Of a stretch of DNA of 64,000 nucleotides, positions 7,550 to 17,142 are shown in pieces. Made by a program: the position numbers and the translations under genes. Source of the DNA: Peribacillus folii (GTDB lineage: Bacteria; Bacillota; Bacilli; Bacillales; DSM-1321); NCBI RefSeq assembly GCF_030271255.1, contig NZ_JASJOM010000005.1:1-64000 (forward strand). The letters are read 5' to 3'. Within the stretch, counting starts at the first letter, position 1. Each line of letters opens with the position of its first letter. The notes beneath the pieces are model-generated. The model ran no database searches and was not told where the DNA came from. It saw only the letters and a program-made list of their open reading frames with translations.

Positions 7550-8164
7550 TTATAGGTATAGGCCTTCGACATATACGGAGGTGATGGTTTGGGCGATTTC
7601 TTCGACCGTGCTTTGGTGTTCGTTCCTGACGATTTCCCATAGGTACATTTCATTTGTGAAGAACCAGCCTTTTGCTACGAGCTCATGGTTTAGGTCAGCT
7701 CTTGCCAGGCCTTTTTGCTGTGCATAGGCGATGTCCTTTGATATGCGCTGGGTGAATTTCAGGCGGATAGCTTTCCATTTATCCGAGATGACGGTCGATA
7801 TGCCGATAGCCTGTTCGAAAACCTGGAGCATGTTGCGTTCAGCTTCCGCCATTAATAAAAATGACTTGGCTTGGTTGTTTATGATTTGCCTTGCTTCATT
7901 TTTGGAGTTTGGAAAGAAAGAGGTTTCGGCAATTTCATAGAATTGCTCCATCACATTTTCCATCAATACAATCAATAGATCCTCTTTTCCTTTAAAGTGA
8001 ACATAGGCAGTTCCATATCCGATATTTGCCCTTTTGATTATTTGGGAAATAACTGCAGCCTGATAACCTTCTTCAAGAAAGATTTCCTTTGCAGCTTCCA
8101 TTAGCTTTTGCCGTGTCATAATCGAACGTAAATGTCGTTTATCCCCTGCTTGGCCATCAATCAT
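7550..8164 (-). CDS. TetR/AcrR family regulator, likely of the kyn operon
   Basis: A 204-residue protein with an N-terminal TetR helix-turn-helix (about residues 14-60: TRQKLMEAAKEIF ... ISQIIKRANIGYGTAYVHF) and a helical ligand-binding domain. The ATG follows AGGGGGGATGAGGC. It is transcribed divergently from kynU with a 166-bp shared upstream region that carries a TGACAT.ATGTCA palindrome. By position it may repress or sense tryptophan or kynurenine-pathway intermediates. That role is inferred only from arrangement. Confidence 0.82.
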   Translation of the reverse strand: MIDGQAGDKRHLRSIMTRQKLMEAAKEIFLEEGYQAAVISQIIKRANIGYGTAYVHFKGKEDLLIVLMENVMEQFYEIAETSFFPNSKNEARQIINNQAKSFLLMAEAERNMLQVFEQAIGISTVISDKWKAIRLKFTQRISKDIAYAQQKGLARADLNHELVAKGWFFTNEMYLWEIVRNEHQSTVEEIAQTITSVYVEGLYL

Positions 8165-8262
8165 GCCTCATCCCCCCTTATGTCTAGCATAAAGGATTTC
8201 CTTTCATATAAAAACATTTGTCGCAAAACGAGAAGTATTTTAAATTTTCTGAAATGTGTTAT

Positions 8263-8311
8263 TGACATGATGTCATATTCTTTGATACGATTTTCCTAGA
8301 AGTACTATAAT
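8263..8311 (+). promoter_or_regulatory. kynU promoter and candidate TetR operator
   Basis: TTGATA (8282-8287) and TATAAT (8306-8311) are 18 bases apart, 20 bases before the kynU start. Just upstream is a 6-1-6 palindrome, TGACATGATGTCA (8263-8275). This would suit binding by the divergent TetR protein. Confidence 0.55.
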
Positions 8312-8330
8312 TCGAATAGAGGAGGTCATT

Positions 8331-9608
8331 ATGGTTTCAACATACACGTTGGATTACGCGAAGCAGCAGGATGAACAAGATACGCTTCATGGTTTTCGTG
8401 ATGAGTTTTATTTAAAGCCTGATTCCATTTATATGGACGGGAACTCCTTGGGACTGCTTTCAAAAAGGGCAGAGCGCACTCTTTTGGAATCATTGGCGGA
8501 TTGGAAGGAGCATGGGATCGACGGATGGACACAAGGAACACATCCATGGTTTTTCATGGCTGAGGAACTGGGGGCGAAAATGGCCCATTTGGTCGGGGCG
8601 TCCTCCGATGAGGTGATCGTAACCGGCTCCACCACTGTGAATCTGCATCAGCTCGCGGCTACCTTTTATAAGCCTGAAGGCACCCGCACAAAAATCCTGG
8701 CGGATGAGCTTACCTTTCCGTCGGATATTTATGCACTGCAAAGCCAGCTGTACAATCATGGGCTCGATCCGCAAACCCATCTCATCCGTGTGAAGAGTCG
8801 GGACGGCCGCTTTCTTGAAGAAGATGATATCATCGAGGCCATGACTGATGATATCGCTTTAATCATGTTGCCGACGGTTTTGTACCGCAGCGGCCAAATC
8901 CTGGATATGAAGCGCTTGACCGAGGAAGCTCATAAAAGGGGGATCAAGATCGGATTCGATGGGTGCCATTCGGTTGGTGCCATCCCGCATTCGTTCAGTG
9001 AATGGGATGTTGATTTTGCTTATTGGTGCAATTATAAGCATCTGAATGGCGGTCCTGGTGCCGTTGGCGGCTTATATGTAAACCGGAAACACTTTGGGAC
9101 GATGCCTGGATTGGCGGGATGGTTCGGTTCAAGCAAGGAAAAACAATTCGATATGGAACATACGTTAACACAAGCTGATTCCGCTGGGGCCTACCAAATC
9201 GGAACGCCAAATGTTTTAAGCTGTGCGCCTTTAATCGGATCTTTGGATATTTTTATCGAGGCCGGAATTGAGAACATCCGGGGAAAGTCGCTTAAGATCA
9301 ATCAATATTTAATCGACTTGGTCGAACATGAGTTGAAGGACATGGGTTTTTTCATCGGGACACCGAGAGAAGACGCCCGGCGCGGCGGCCATGTCAGCTT
9401 AGAGCATAAAGAGGCTGCCCGCATTTGCAAGGCCTTGAAGGATAACGGCGTGATACCGGATTTCCGGGCTCCTAACATCATTCGCCTTGCTCCGGTTGCG
9501 CTCTATACCTCCTATGCTGAAGTTTGGGAAGTCGTCCAGATCCTCAAGAAGATCATGACTGAAAAACAATATGAGCAATATAAGAATGAACGTGAAGTCG
9601 TTGCATGA
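8331..9608 (+). CDS. kynU: Kynureninase
   Basis: A 425-residue PLP enzyme that cleaves kynurenine to anthranilate and alanine. Family marks include [14 protein letters not shown] (34-47), [10 protein letters not shown] (65-74), the PLP-phosphate region [10 protein letters not shown] (98-107), [12 protein letters not shown] (209-220) and the Schiff-base lysine Lys236 in [13 protein letters not shown]. The length fits bacterial kynureninases (about 420). The start has AGAGGAGG at 6 bases. It opens a four-gene plus-strand operon with a permease, kynA and kynB. Confidence 0.95.
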   Translation: MVSTYTLDYAKQQDEQDTLHGFRDEFYLKPDSIYMDGNSLGLLSKRAERTLLESLADWKEHGIDGWTQGTHPWFFMAEELGAKMAHLVGASSDEVIVTGSTTVNLHQLAATFYKPEGTRTKILADELTFPSDIYALQSQLYNHGLDPQTHLIRVKSRDGRFLEEDDIIEAMTDDIALIMLPTVLYRSGQILDMKRLTEEAHKRGIKIGFDGCHSVGAIPHSFSEWDVDFAYWCNYKHLNGGPGAVGGLYVNRKHFGTMPGLAGWFGSSKEKQFDMEHTLTQADSAGAYQIGTPNVLSCAPLIGSLDIFIEAGIENIRGKSLKINQYLIDLVEHELKDMGFFIGTPREDARRGGHVSLEHKEAARICKALKDNGVIPDFRAPNIIRLAPVALYTSYAEVWEVVQILKKIMTEKQYEQYKNEREVVA

Positions 9609-9684
9609 TCATACTGCCCTGGGGGACACCATCCCCCAGCAGTTTAATTGATTCAAGTCTTTACAGAAAGAAAGGGGATGAAAT

Positions 9685-11106
9685 ATGGAGAACAACGATA
9701 TACAATTGAATAGGAAAGATGATCCAGAAAAAGGATTGAAGCGATCATTAAAAACGAGTCAGCTTTCGATGATTGCGATGGGCTGTGCCATCGGGACGGG
9801 TTTATTCCTCGGAAGCGGACTTGCCATTCAAGCCGCAGGCCCGAGCGTTTTGCTCAGTTATGCACTCGGGGCTTTCATTGTGCTGCTATTGATGGGCTGC
9901 TTGGCTGAAATGACAGTGGCGCATCCCACTTCAGGTTCTTTTGGGGCGATTGCCGAAAAGTATATGTCTCCCATGGCAGGCTACCTTGTTCGCTATTCTT
10001 ATTGGATCGGGAATGTGCTGGCGGTCGGCGTTGAAGTAAGTGCAATCAGCGTGTATATGAAATATTGGTTTCCGACCGTGCCGGGGATCATATGGATTTT
10101 GTTGTTTGCCGGGGCACTTATTTATGTCAACGCCACTAGCGTCAACACATTCGCTACCTTCGAGTATTGGTTCTCCTTCATAAAAATAAGTGCCATCGTC
10201 GGGTTTATCCTGCTTGGGTCGTATGTACTGATCGGTTCGTCAACCCCTTCAGGCAGCGGGACGGAAAACTTGGTCAACGAAGGCGGTTTTTTCCCATTTG
10301 GTTGGTGGGGAATGTGGGTCGCTGTATTCATTTCTTTATTCAGCTTCATCGGGACCGAAATGATAGCGGTTACATCAGGGGAAGCAAAAGACCCGGATGT
10401 CGCTGTGCCCAAAGCATTAAAAGCGACCGTTTTTCGTTTATCCACTTTCTATGTGCTGACCATTGGGATCATGTTGATGATCGTTCCGTGGAAAACAGCT
10501 GGAATCGAGGAAAGCCCCTTCGTAAAGGTGATGGATATCTTGAATATACCCGGTGCCTCCGGAATCATGAACTTCATCATCTTAATCGCTGCTTTGTCTG
10601 CAATGAATGCGCAGCTCTATGCTTCAACACGGATGATGTTTTCGTTGGCACGACGGGAAAATGCACCTAGCATTCTGGGAAAACTAAATAAAAGGAACAT
10701 TCCGGCAAATGCACTGGCTGTTTCGACAGCTGGAATATTCATTGCTGCAGCCGTTCATGCGTTGCTTCCAGGCTCCTCCTACGCATTCATGATGGGCATT
10801 TCCATGTTCGGTGCCATTTTCACTTGGCTGATGGTCTTTATATCCCACTTGTTTTTCAGGGTGGAATGGGAGAAGGCAGGCGGCCGGAAGTTACCAGTAA
10901 GAATGATCGGTTTTCCTTATTTAACGTTATTAGGAGCCGTTCTTCTATTCAGCTTGATGATTACGACTTGGTTCACGGATTTCAGAATCATGCTCCAATT
11001 CGGGGTTCCTTGGCTGTTATTTTTATCTGTTGCATATCTCGTTTCGAAGAAGAGAAATTCGATTCAGCATTCCGAAAAGGAATATCCAAACAAGAAAATA
11101 GATTAG
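9685..11106 (+). CDS. APC-family amino acid permease in the kyn operon
   Basis: A 473-residue, 12-helix amino acid-polyamine-organocation carrier. The helix-1 signature GCAIGTGLFLGSG (about 32-44) and the E-A motif region SGEAKDPDVAVPKAL (about 231-245) place it with the YtnA/AroP/GabP-like branch. Its place between kynU and kynA suggests uptake of tryptophan or kynurenine, or export of a product such as anthranilate. The ATG has AAAGGGG upstream. Confidence 0.88.
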   Translation: MENNDIQLNRKDDPEKGLKRSLKTSQLSMIAMGCAIGTGLFLGSGLAIQAAGPSVLLSYALGAFIVLLLMGCLAEMTVAHPTSGSFGAIAEKYMSPMAGYLVRYSYWIGNVLAVGVEVSAISVYMKYWFPTVPGIIWILLFAGALIYVNATSVNTFATFEYWFSFIKISAIVGFILLGSYVLIGSSTPSGSGTENLVNEGGFFPFGWWGMWVAVFISLFSFIGTEMIAVTSGEAKDPDVAVPKALKATVFRLSTFYVLTIGIMLMIVPWKTAGIEESPFVKVMDILNIPGASGIMNFIILIAALSAMNAQLYASTRMMFSLARRENAPSILGKLNKRNIPANALAVSTAGIFIAAAVHALLPGSSYAFMMGISMFGAIFTWLMVFISHLFFRVEWEKAGGRKLPVRMIGFPYLTLLGAVLLFSLMITTWFTDFRIMLQFGVPWLLFLSVAYLVSKKRNSIQHSEKEYPNKKID

Positions 11107-11152
11107 ATTGGTATGAACATCTTTGTGAATGAAAAGTGAGGGGAATGGCGAA

Positions 11153-12007
11153 ATGAAGAATACGAATGGCAAGGAACAAATTGGGTCTGATCTGGAGAAG
11201 AATATCCAAACCGATTTCCAAAAGTCGATGTCTTACGGAGATTACCTCCACCTTGATCAAATTTTATCCAGTCAGCATAGATGCTCTGATCATCATGATG
11301 AAATGCTTTTTATCATCATCCATCAAACGAGCGAGTTATGGATGAAGCTCATTTTACATGAATTGAAAGCGGCCGCAACGTGCATCCGCCAAAACAATTT
11401 GGAACCCTCATTTAAAATGCTGTCACGGGTTTCAAGGATCCAGCAGCAGCTGATTCAGTCATGGAATGTCCTGGCCACCTTGACCCCGGCGGAGTACTTG
11501 GAATTCAGGGATAAGCTGGGACAATCATCAGGATTCCAATCCTATCAAAACCGTCTGATTGAATTTGCGCTGGGCAACAAAAATGTCCATACGTTATCAG
11601 TCTATCAGCACGATGCCGGCTTATATGAGCAAATGAAGCAGGCACTTCACGAGCCGAGCATCTATGACGAGGCAATCACCGCTCTTGTCGCGCGCGGATT
11701 GCCCGTTAATCAAGATGCCCTCAGCCGCGATTGGTCGCAAAAGTATGAACCGAATGCCAGTGTCGAGGCTGCGTGGCTGACCGTTTACCGCGATGTCGAG
11801 CAATATTGGGACTTATATGAGCTAGCTGAGAAGTTAGTGGATATCGGCCACCAGCAGCAATTATGGCGCTTCAATCATATGAGTACGGTGGAAAGGATCA
11901 TCGGCAACAAAACCGGTACCGGTGGATCATCAGGCGTGATGTATTTAAAAAGGGCTCTGGATCAACACTTTTTCCCAGAGCTCTGGAGCTTAAGAACGAA
12001 GCTATAA
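11153..12007 (+). CDS. kynA: Tryptophan 2,3-dioxygenase
   Basis: A 284-residue haem enzyme that opens the indole ring of tryptophan to N-formylkynurenine. Hallmarks are [17 protein letters not shown] (54-70) with the distal active-site His57 and, near the C terminus, [17 protein letters not shown] with the proximal haem-ligand His and the following [12 protein letters not shown] loop. I start at ATG 11153 because AGGGGAATGGCGA lies before it; an ATG at 11129 has no ribosome binding site. Confidence 0.94.
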   Translation: MKNTNGKEQIGSDLEKNIQTDFQKSMSYGDYLHLDQILSSQHRCSDHHDEMLFIIIHQTSELWMKLILHELKAAATCIRQNNLEPSFKMLSRVSRIQQQLIQSWNVLATLTPAEYLEFRDKLGQSSGFQSYQNRLIEFALGNKNVHTLSVYQHDAGLYEQMKQALHEPSIYDEAITALVARGLPVNQDALSRDWSQKYEPNASVEAAWLTVYRDVEQYWDLYELAEKLVDIGHQQQLWRFNHMSTVERIIGNKTGTGGSSGVMYLKRALDQHFFPELWSLRTKL

Positions 12008-12031
12008 GAAGAAAAGGGCTGGAGGTAACGC

Positions 12032-12658
12032 ATGAGTACATGGATTGATGTTTCACAGCGTCTCGATGAATCGGTTCCAACCTGGCCGGGTGATGCTCCC
12101 TTCTCCTACAAAGTCAATTGGAGCAAGGAAGAAAGCGGCTCGGTCAATGTAGGAAAAATCAGCATGAGTGTCCATACCGGCACGCATATTGATGCACCGT
12201 TTCATTTTGATAACGAGGGAAAACGAGTGATTGAATTGGATCTCGATTTATATATCGGATGTTCCCGTGTCATCCACTTGCCAAACAAGACGAGCATCGG
12301 GGTCGCTGATTTGGCCAATCACGACTTACAAGGCATGACGCGGCTGTTGATCCGGACGGATGCTTGGCAGGATAGACGCGCATTTCCGCAAAGCATTCCC
12401 CCTATCCAGCCGGAATTGGCCGCTTACCTGTCAAGTCTTGGCATTCGGCTCCTTGGTCTTGATTTGCCTTCGGTCGATCCATTGGATAGTAAGGGACTCC
12501 CTGCCCATCATGAACTGGCCAGCCATGGAATTCACATTCTCGAGGGTCTTGTATTGGACAGTATAGTTCCCGGGAATTATGAATTGGCTGCCCTTCCCCT
12601 TCCATTGGCTCATGCCGATGGAAGTCCGGTACGGGCCGTTTTGAAAAAAATCCCCTAA
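12032..12658 (+). CDS. kynB: Kynurenine formamidase (arylformamidase)
   Basis: A 208-residue metal-dependent hydrolase that turns N-formylkynurenine into kynurenine and formate. The cyclase-family motif HTGTHIDAPFHF (48-59) supplies metal ligands, and SVDPLDSKGLPAHHELAS (about 150-167) is typical of KynB. GGAGGTAACGC precedes the ATG. It is the last gene of the operon, 24 bases after kynA, and completes tryptophan to anthranilate with KynA and KynU. Confidence 0.95.
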   Translation: MSTWIDVSQRLDESVPTWPGDAPFSYKVNWSKEESGSVNVGKISMSVHTGTHIDAPFHFDNEGKRVIELDLDLYIGCSRVIHLPNKTSIGVADLANHDLQGMTRLLIRTDAWQDRRAFPQSIPPIQPELAAYLSSLGIRLLGLDLPSVDPLDSKGLPAHHELASHGIHILEGLVLDSIVPGNYELAALPLPLAHADGSPVRAVLKKIP

Positions 12659-12680
12659 ATGGGGTCAGCCTAAAAAAACG

Positions 12681-12711
12681 AGAACGGCTCCCGGATTAAG
12701 GGAGCCGTTCT
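12681..12711 (+). terminator. Terminator of the kyn operon
   Basis: A 12-bp perfect stem AGAACGGCTCCC / GGGAGCCGTTCT with a 7-base loop and a TTTT tail, 22 bases after kynB. Confidence 0.9.
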
Positions 12712-12819
12712 TTTTAGCGAGGGGATCATGTACATACATTCTTTTGAAAATCCAGCCTGTGATTATCTCGTCTTCGCGTGTATAGTTAAACTACTAAAAT
12801 ATTTTAAGGAGTGTATCGA

Positions 12820-13065
12820 ATGTTTATAAAGCTAACAAAAGAACAACAAGCATTAATGATATCCGACATCCAATATTTCTTTTCACAAGAAAGAGATGAG
12901 GAAATAACAGAATTCGCAGCCGAACGAGTATTGGACTTCGTCAAGGAATCACTCGCCCCCCATTTCTATAACGCTGCCGTCCATGATGTTAAACATGTCG
13001 TCGAACAGCAATACTCTTCCCTTGAGGATGAAATATTGACCCTCGAACGCCCGATTAAACGATAA
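12820..13065 (+). CDS. DUF2164 family protein
   Basis: An 81-residue soluble protein matching the DUF2164 pattern: short N terminus FIKLTKEQQALMISDIQYFFSQERDEE, then FAAERVLDFVKESLAPHFYNAAVHD and the C-terminal SLEDEILTLERPIKR. The ATG at 12820 has AAGGAG 8 bases upstream; a GTG at 12811 overlaps that site. Function is unknown for the family. It stands alone with no obvious partner. Confidence 0.8.
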   Translation: MFIKLTKEQQALMISDIQYFFSQERDEEITEFAAERVLDFVKESLAPHFYNAAVHDVKHVVEQQYSSLEDEILTLERPIKR

Positions 13066-13102
13066 GCGACTGCCCAAGCACTGATTAACATGCGGGGGTA
13101 AC

Positions 13103-13145
13103 GCCGAACTCGCGAGTAATAACGCAGACATGCGCGAGTTCCGGC
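13103..13145. other. Intergenic hairpin
   Basis: Inverted repeat GCCGAACTCGCG / CGCGAGTTCCGGC with one bulged base and an 18-base loop in the gap before the LysE gene. There is no T run; function is unclear. Confidence 0.35.
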
Positions 13146-13252
13146 ATCATCCTGTTGAATCATTCACGATTTTCGGGCGTAATTTCATTCCGCAACTGCG
13201 GATGTTTATGTTATAATCTTCTGAATTCAGCATCCAGAATGGAGGTCCGTAT

Positions 13253-13885
13253 ATGGATAACTTTTATTTTTTCGTGCTTATGTGCGTTCTTCTCATCCTT
13301 TTGCCTGGACCGGATACGGCAATAGCCACTAGGAATACGGTGACCGATGGGACGAAGGGCGGTTTCAAGACGATGCTCGGGACTTGCTGCGCCCTGCTTA
13401 TTCATACTTCAGCAGCCGTGTTCGGGCTTTCGGCGATCATCGTGAAGTCGGCTTTAGTATTTTCCGTCTTCAAATACGTCGGTGCCGTCTATCTGGTCTA
13501 TCTGGGCATAAAAACATTATGGGGATTAAAGCATACTAAAGGCGCCAGTGACACGGTGGCAACGGGGGAAAGCAGGTATGAGAGTCATTCATGCTTCAAG
13601 CAGGGGTTTCTGACCAATTTACTCAATCCTAAAGTGGCCGTGTTCTTCTTGACGTTTTTGCCTCAGTTCGTCGATCCGGGCAATCAGACATTTTTGCCGT
13701 TCCTGATCATGGGGGTCACGTATACCGTTTTGACGGCGTTGTGGTTCATTTTTTATATTTATCTGTTGAACCAGATTAGTGCTTTCATGAAAAAACCTAG
13801 GACACAAGCGATTTTTGAGGGGTTGACCGGGACCGTGCTGATTGGCTTTGGAATAAAGCTGGCCCTGGAAAAAGCTCATAATTAA
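13253..13885 (+). CDS. LysE/RhtB family amino acid exporter
   Basis: A 210-residue membrane protein with about six helices. The N-terminal family signature LLPGPDTAIATRNTVTDGTKGG (about 15-36) and the NLLNPKVAVFFLTFLPQF block (about 121-138) identify LysE/RhtB exporters, which extrude amino acids such as homoserine, threonine or lysine. The substrate is not evident. GGAGGTCCGTAT precedes the ATG. It converges on an MBL hydrolase gene and shares a bidirectional terminator with it. Confidence 0.9.
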   Translation: MDNFYFFVLMCVLLILLPGPDTAIATRNTVTDGTKGGFKTMLGTCCALLIHTSAAVFGLSAIIVKSALVFSVFKYVGAVYLVYLGIKTLWGLKHTKGASDTVATGESRYESHSCFKQGFLTNLLNPKVAVFFLTFLPQFVDPGNQTFLPFLIMGVTYTVLTALWFIFYIYLLNQISAFMKKPRTQAIFEGLTGTVLIGFGIKLALEKAHN

Positions 13886-13927
13886 ATGAAACTGCACACC
13901 TTTTAGTCAATCGGTGTGCAGTTTCAT
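13886..13927. terminator. Bidirectional terminator between lysE-like and MBL genes
   Basis: A 15-bp perfect stem, ATGAAACTGCACACC / GGTGTGCAGTTTCAT, with a 12-base loop between two convergent genes. Confidence 0.8.
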
Positions 13928-13965
13928 TCACACTATTTTTTTTGCTCCGCTCTTCCTCTTCTTAC

Positions 13966-14811
13966 TCAGTATCCATTCACAAAAAATCCGATCGTTTCGA
14001 GTTCATGTTCCGTTAATTCCCGGTTTGCCTCTTTCGCCAATTCCTGCTCGATTTTGGCTTTATTTCCACGATGTTCGACGACGGCATTGGCACATTGCTT
14101 CATTAAGGTGAATTCGGCTTCCATTTCCTGCTTCGTGCACGGCTTATCATGATGGGAAAGGATATAGGTATCGGCATCATAGGCTTCAAGTTTCTTGACG
14201 AGCAGTGATGCCTGTTCAGCCGTGTAGTTCCACTTTTCCGCATATAGATTGGCATAAAAGCAGTCTCCGAGAAATAATGTTTTTTCCTCCGGAACATAAA
14301 TGATGCAGGAATCCTTTGCATGGTCACCGCCGATGTGCTCGATGACGCAGGTGATATCGCCAAGGTCGATCGTCAGTTTTTCATCAAACAGGATGTCGGG
14401 CAGCGGCAGGGTGATTTCCCGATTCTTTCCTAGTTCCAGCTTGATTGCGTCTGCACAGAATGGTATCTCCGTTCCTTCTTCAACCCGCTGATCAAGGGCA
14501 GGATCTTCCCATGAGAGCGGCTGCATGGCTTTGATATGGTGATAGGTTTTTTCGTGACAAATGACCGGAATTCCGATATGCTCCAGCCCGAATACATGGT
14601 CCCAGTGGGAATGGGTCAAGGCCAGGAGATCGCCGGTAATGTCATGTTTATGTAATTCGGCCTGAAAAAGCCGCGCATGCTGGACGGAGTTTCCGGCATC
14701 GATGATGAGCGTTTTCTTGTTCCCGATGACGGCGCCAAGAATGGGCCGGTCCGTTTCTTGGACTGGTGTCAGGTAGACAATATGTTTCGAAAGGTGCTGT
14801 AAAGTTTGCAT
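13966..14811 (-). CDS. MBL-fold metallo-hydrolase
   Basis: A 281-residue metallo-beta-lactamase-fold protein. The zinc motif is LTHSHWDHVFG (about 61-71), with another metal-ligand His in EHIGGDHAKDS and an Asp in LFLGDCFYANL. A C-terminal helical extension carries YILSHHDKPC. The family hydrolyses varied substrates (lactones, thioesters, glyoxalase II type); nothing here fixes the substrate. The ATG has GGAGAAAGACAC upstream. Confidence 0.85.
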   Translation of the reverse strand: MQTLQHLSKHIVYLTPVQETDRPILGAVIGNKKTLIIDAGNSVQHARLFQAELHKHDITGDLLALTHSHWDHVFGLEHIGIPVICHEKTYHHIKAMQPLSWEDPALDQRVEEGTEIPFCADAIKLELGKNREITLPLPDILFDEKLTIDLGDITCVIEHIGGDHAKDSCIIYVPEEKTLFLGDCFYANLYAEKWNYTAEQASLLVKKLEAYDADTYILSHHDKPCTKQEMEAEFTLMKQCANAVVEHRGNKAKIEQELAKEANRELTEHELETIGFFVNGY

Positions 14812-14892
14812 GTGTCTTTCTCCTTCGGATGGTTTATGGCTTTAAGTATAACAAATATATTCACCTTCGCGGTCGTTATCTTACCGCTCTTA

Positions 14893-16323
14893 TCAGATGA
14901 ACCGGTTGCAATAGACGGTTATTTTCGAGAGGACGTTTAAAAAGGTCGCTTTGAAAAAGGATTGGTCCTTTTGTTTATCTTCAGGCGGCTGGATATATTT
15001 TTTCTCATCTGCCACGAGTGTACTATCCGCAATTTTCGAATCGATGGCCCCGATTAGCTGTGAGGCGAAGGCTTCACTATCAATGATCACCATCGACTCC
15101 GTGTTTAAAAACGCAGACCGCGAATCCAAATTGAAGGAACCGACTGCACTTAATCGTTCATCATATACAACGGATTTTCCATGCAATGAATACAGCTTCG
15201 AATATTCATAAAGCTTTGCCCCTGTCTCAACGATACGATCCCTGAGCCCCAAATAACCGGAAAAAGCGATCACATTCGGAGTCGATGTTACCGAATTGGT
15301 CAGGATTGTCCATTCGGCCTTATCATCCAGCCGCTTTGGCACATATTCCTCCAACATATCGGCAGGAACGATATAAGGGCTCTGAATGTAAACCGATTGT
15401 TGGGCATCCGCTGCAATGTCCACTAACGATTTCCACACAAACGGGTATTTGAAGAAACGCTCGATCGGGTTATGAAGAAAAGAAACCTTATGCGTCGCGG
15501 CTGTTGATGTGGTCCAATCGATGGATGGATGAACGAATTCGGCTTTCGCAAACTGGGCATCGCTATATTGATTGGATAACTTGGCCCGCATCCTTTTCCC
15601 TTTTTCCGTTTGTTTCTTTGAAAGATCGGAAAAAGCCTCGCTCGTGTACGGATGATTCCATAATTCATTCAAATAACGCTTCATTTCAACGATAACGCTA
15701 TCTTTTTCTTGCTTCGCATTGAAAATCACGACATCGCGGTCGTAGACGAAGTCCTTGGGCGGCTGGCTGGCCAAATACTTATCGGCAATGTTCCTGCCCC
15801 CGATGATCGCTAACTTGCCATCCACGGTCATGATTTTGTCATGGAGCCGATTGTGCCAGGTCCATGGCTTGAATGGCTTGAACGTTTCATAGTACCTTAA
15901 TTCGATATTCTCATGTGATGCCAATGCAAAGCGGGCATTCCTCAATTCCCCCCTCAGGCCATGGCAAATTCCGTCCAGATTTATACGGACCTTGACACCG
16001 CGATCGGCAGCCTCGATCAATGCACCTAAAAGGAGTTCGCTTGTTTCGCCTTTTGCGATGGAGTAATAGGCAACATCAATGGACTGCTTCGCTTCCTGAA
16101 TCATTTGCATGCGTGCCAATCCCGATTCATACCCGTCTTCAAGAAGCAGGACACGATCGACGGTGGATTCCTTCGCTCCCATATACGTATCAATGTGATT
16201 CGTCATCCTGCCCGCTTCTTTTTCCTTCGGGAAGCAGAAAATGACCACTGCCGTGACCGCTACATAAAGAAAATATACACACAAAATGAGTAAAAGCCCC
16301 TTCGATGCCGTTTTGCCAGCCAT
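14893..16323 (-). CDS. Phospholipase D-like (cardiolipin synthase-type) protein
   Basis: A 476-residue protein with one N-terminal membrane helix (about 9-31) and two phosphatidyltransferase HKD motifs: LHDKIMTVDGKLAIIGGRN with His161, Lys163 and Asp168, and LHGKSVVYDERLSAVGSFN in the C-terminal half. Two motifs allow one active site, as in cardiolipin synthases and other phospholipase D proteins. It differs from canonical Cls in having one anchor instead of two helices, so a phosphodiesterase or phospholipid-modifying role is possible. The ATG follows AGGGGGGGATGGGCTT. Confidence 0.85.
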   Translation of the reverse strand: MAGKTASKGLLLILCVYFLYVAVTAVVIFCFPKEKEAGRMTNHIDTYMGAKESTVDRVLLLEDGYESGLARMQMIQEAKQSIDVAYYSIAKGETSELLLGALIEAADRGVKVRINLDGICHGLRGELRNARFALASHENIELRYYETFKPFKPWTWHNRLHDKIMTVDGKLAIIGGRNIADKYLASQPPKDFVYDRDVVIFNAKQEKDSVIVEMKRYLNELWNHPYTSEAFSDLSKKQTEKGKRMRAKLSNQYSDAQFAKAEFVHPSIDWTTSTAATHKVSFLHNPIERFFKYPFVWKSLVDIAADAQQSVYIQSPYIVPADMLEEYVPKRLDDKAEWTILTNSVTSTPNVIAFSGYLGLRDRIVETGAKLYEYSKLYSLHGKSVVYDERLSAVGSFNLDSRSAFLNTESMVIIDSEAFASQLIGAIDSKIADSTLVADEKKYIQPPEDKQKDQSFFKATFLNVLSKITVYCNRFI

Positions 16324-16379
16324 AAGCCCATCCCCCCCTAACCCGATATGTTACTACTATTCGTCATTAGCAAGGCGGC

Positions 16380-16398
16380 TATTCAGTTAAACTGAATA
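16380..16398. promoter_or_regulatory. Perfect 9-1-9 palindrome between divergent genes
   Basis: TATTCAGTT-A-AACTGAATA lies 57 bases before the phospholipase D-like gene (minus strand) and 117 bases before the 149-residue membrane protein gene (plus strand). Its length and symmetry suit a dimeric repressor; no regulator gene is adjacent. Confidence 0.45.
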
Positions 16399-16514
16399 AC
16401 CGGTCTTGACGGCTGAAAGGCTGGGAACTTAGGATATTTATTTTTTTCTTTTAAATGTGACAAAGTCGTGAACACGGAAGCGGTTGCATACTATTATATA
16501 GAAGGAGGGATTTT

Positions 16515-16964
16515 ATGAATAAACAAGTGGACAAAATAAGCATCTTCAATTATTGCTTCCCATTGGGTGTGTCAGAGGTGTTCTTCTTATCCAGCTTTTA
16601 TCTTTCCATTCTTGACGTTTCTTTATTTGCGCTGGCTTTGCCGTTTTCTGCCCTGTTCCTGCTGATCTCCGTATACCTATTCCTTCGGACGAATAAAGCG
16701 GCAAAGGCCTTATCCAATCAAGAAGAACGAAGAAGGGAAATTCATGCATTTCATCATCAGTCCTTCGGGATTTTTACGATCATTTTTGCCGCGTTGCTTT
16801 TCGCCTTTTTAGCTTATCTGCCGATAATGGAAAACGGCGGGCACTACTACCTGCTTTATTGTTTGCCGATGGCGCTATGCTGCTTGATTCCTGCGGTCGC
16901 TTCTTATAAAGGGATGAAACGATACAAACTGGAAATCGACCGGAATGCAACGACGAAAATCTAG
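16515..16964 (+). CDS. Hypothetical four-helix membrane protein
   Basis: A 149-residue product with four hydrophobic segments (about 12-34, 36-58, 84-106 and 113-133) and basic ends. I do not recognise a family. Its start is well supported (GAAGGAGGG, 6 bases from ATG). A charged loop NKAAKALSNQEERRREIHAFHH separates helices 2 and 3. It is divergent from the phospholipase D-like gene. Confidence 0.7.
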   Translation: MNKQVDKISIFNYCFPLGVSEVFFLSSFYLSILDVSLFALALPFSALFLLISVYLFLRTNKAAKALSNQEERRREIHAFHHQSFGIFTIIFAALLFAFLAYLPIMENGGHYYLLYCLPMALCCLIPAVASYKGMKRYKLEIDRNATTKI

Positions 16965-17142
16965 TTTTGTTCCGCGTTTATATACCGGGATAAAACCCAT
17001 ATATGTAAAGTGAAACAATGGTGAGCAACAAAGCATGCCAAAAAAAGACACTGGTTTCACCAGCGCCTTTGCTATTCGATCAGAACGGTGACCCATTTCC
17101 TACAAACATCTTGCCGGATGGTGGTGTAGGGGGTTACTTTTT

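Noticed and set aside
13103..13145. Terminator of the DUF2164 gene
   Set aside because: No T run, and the loop is long; kept only as an uncertain hairpin.
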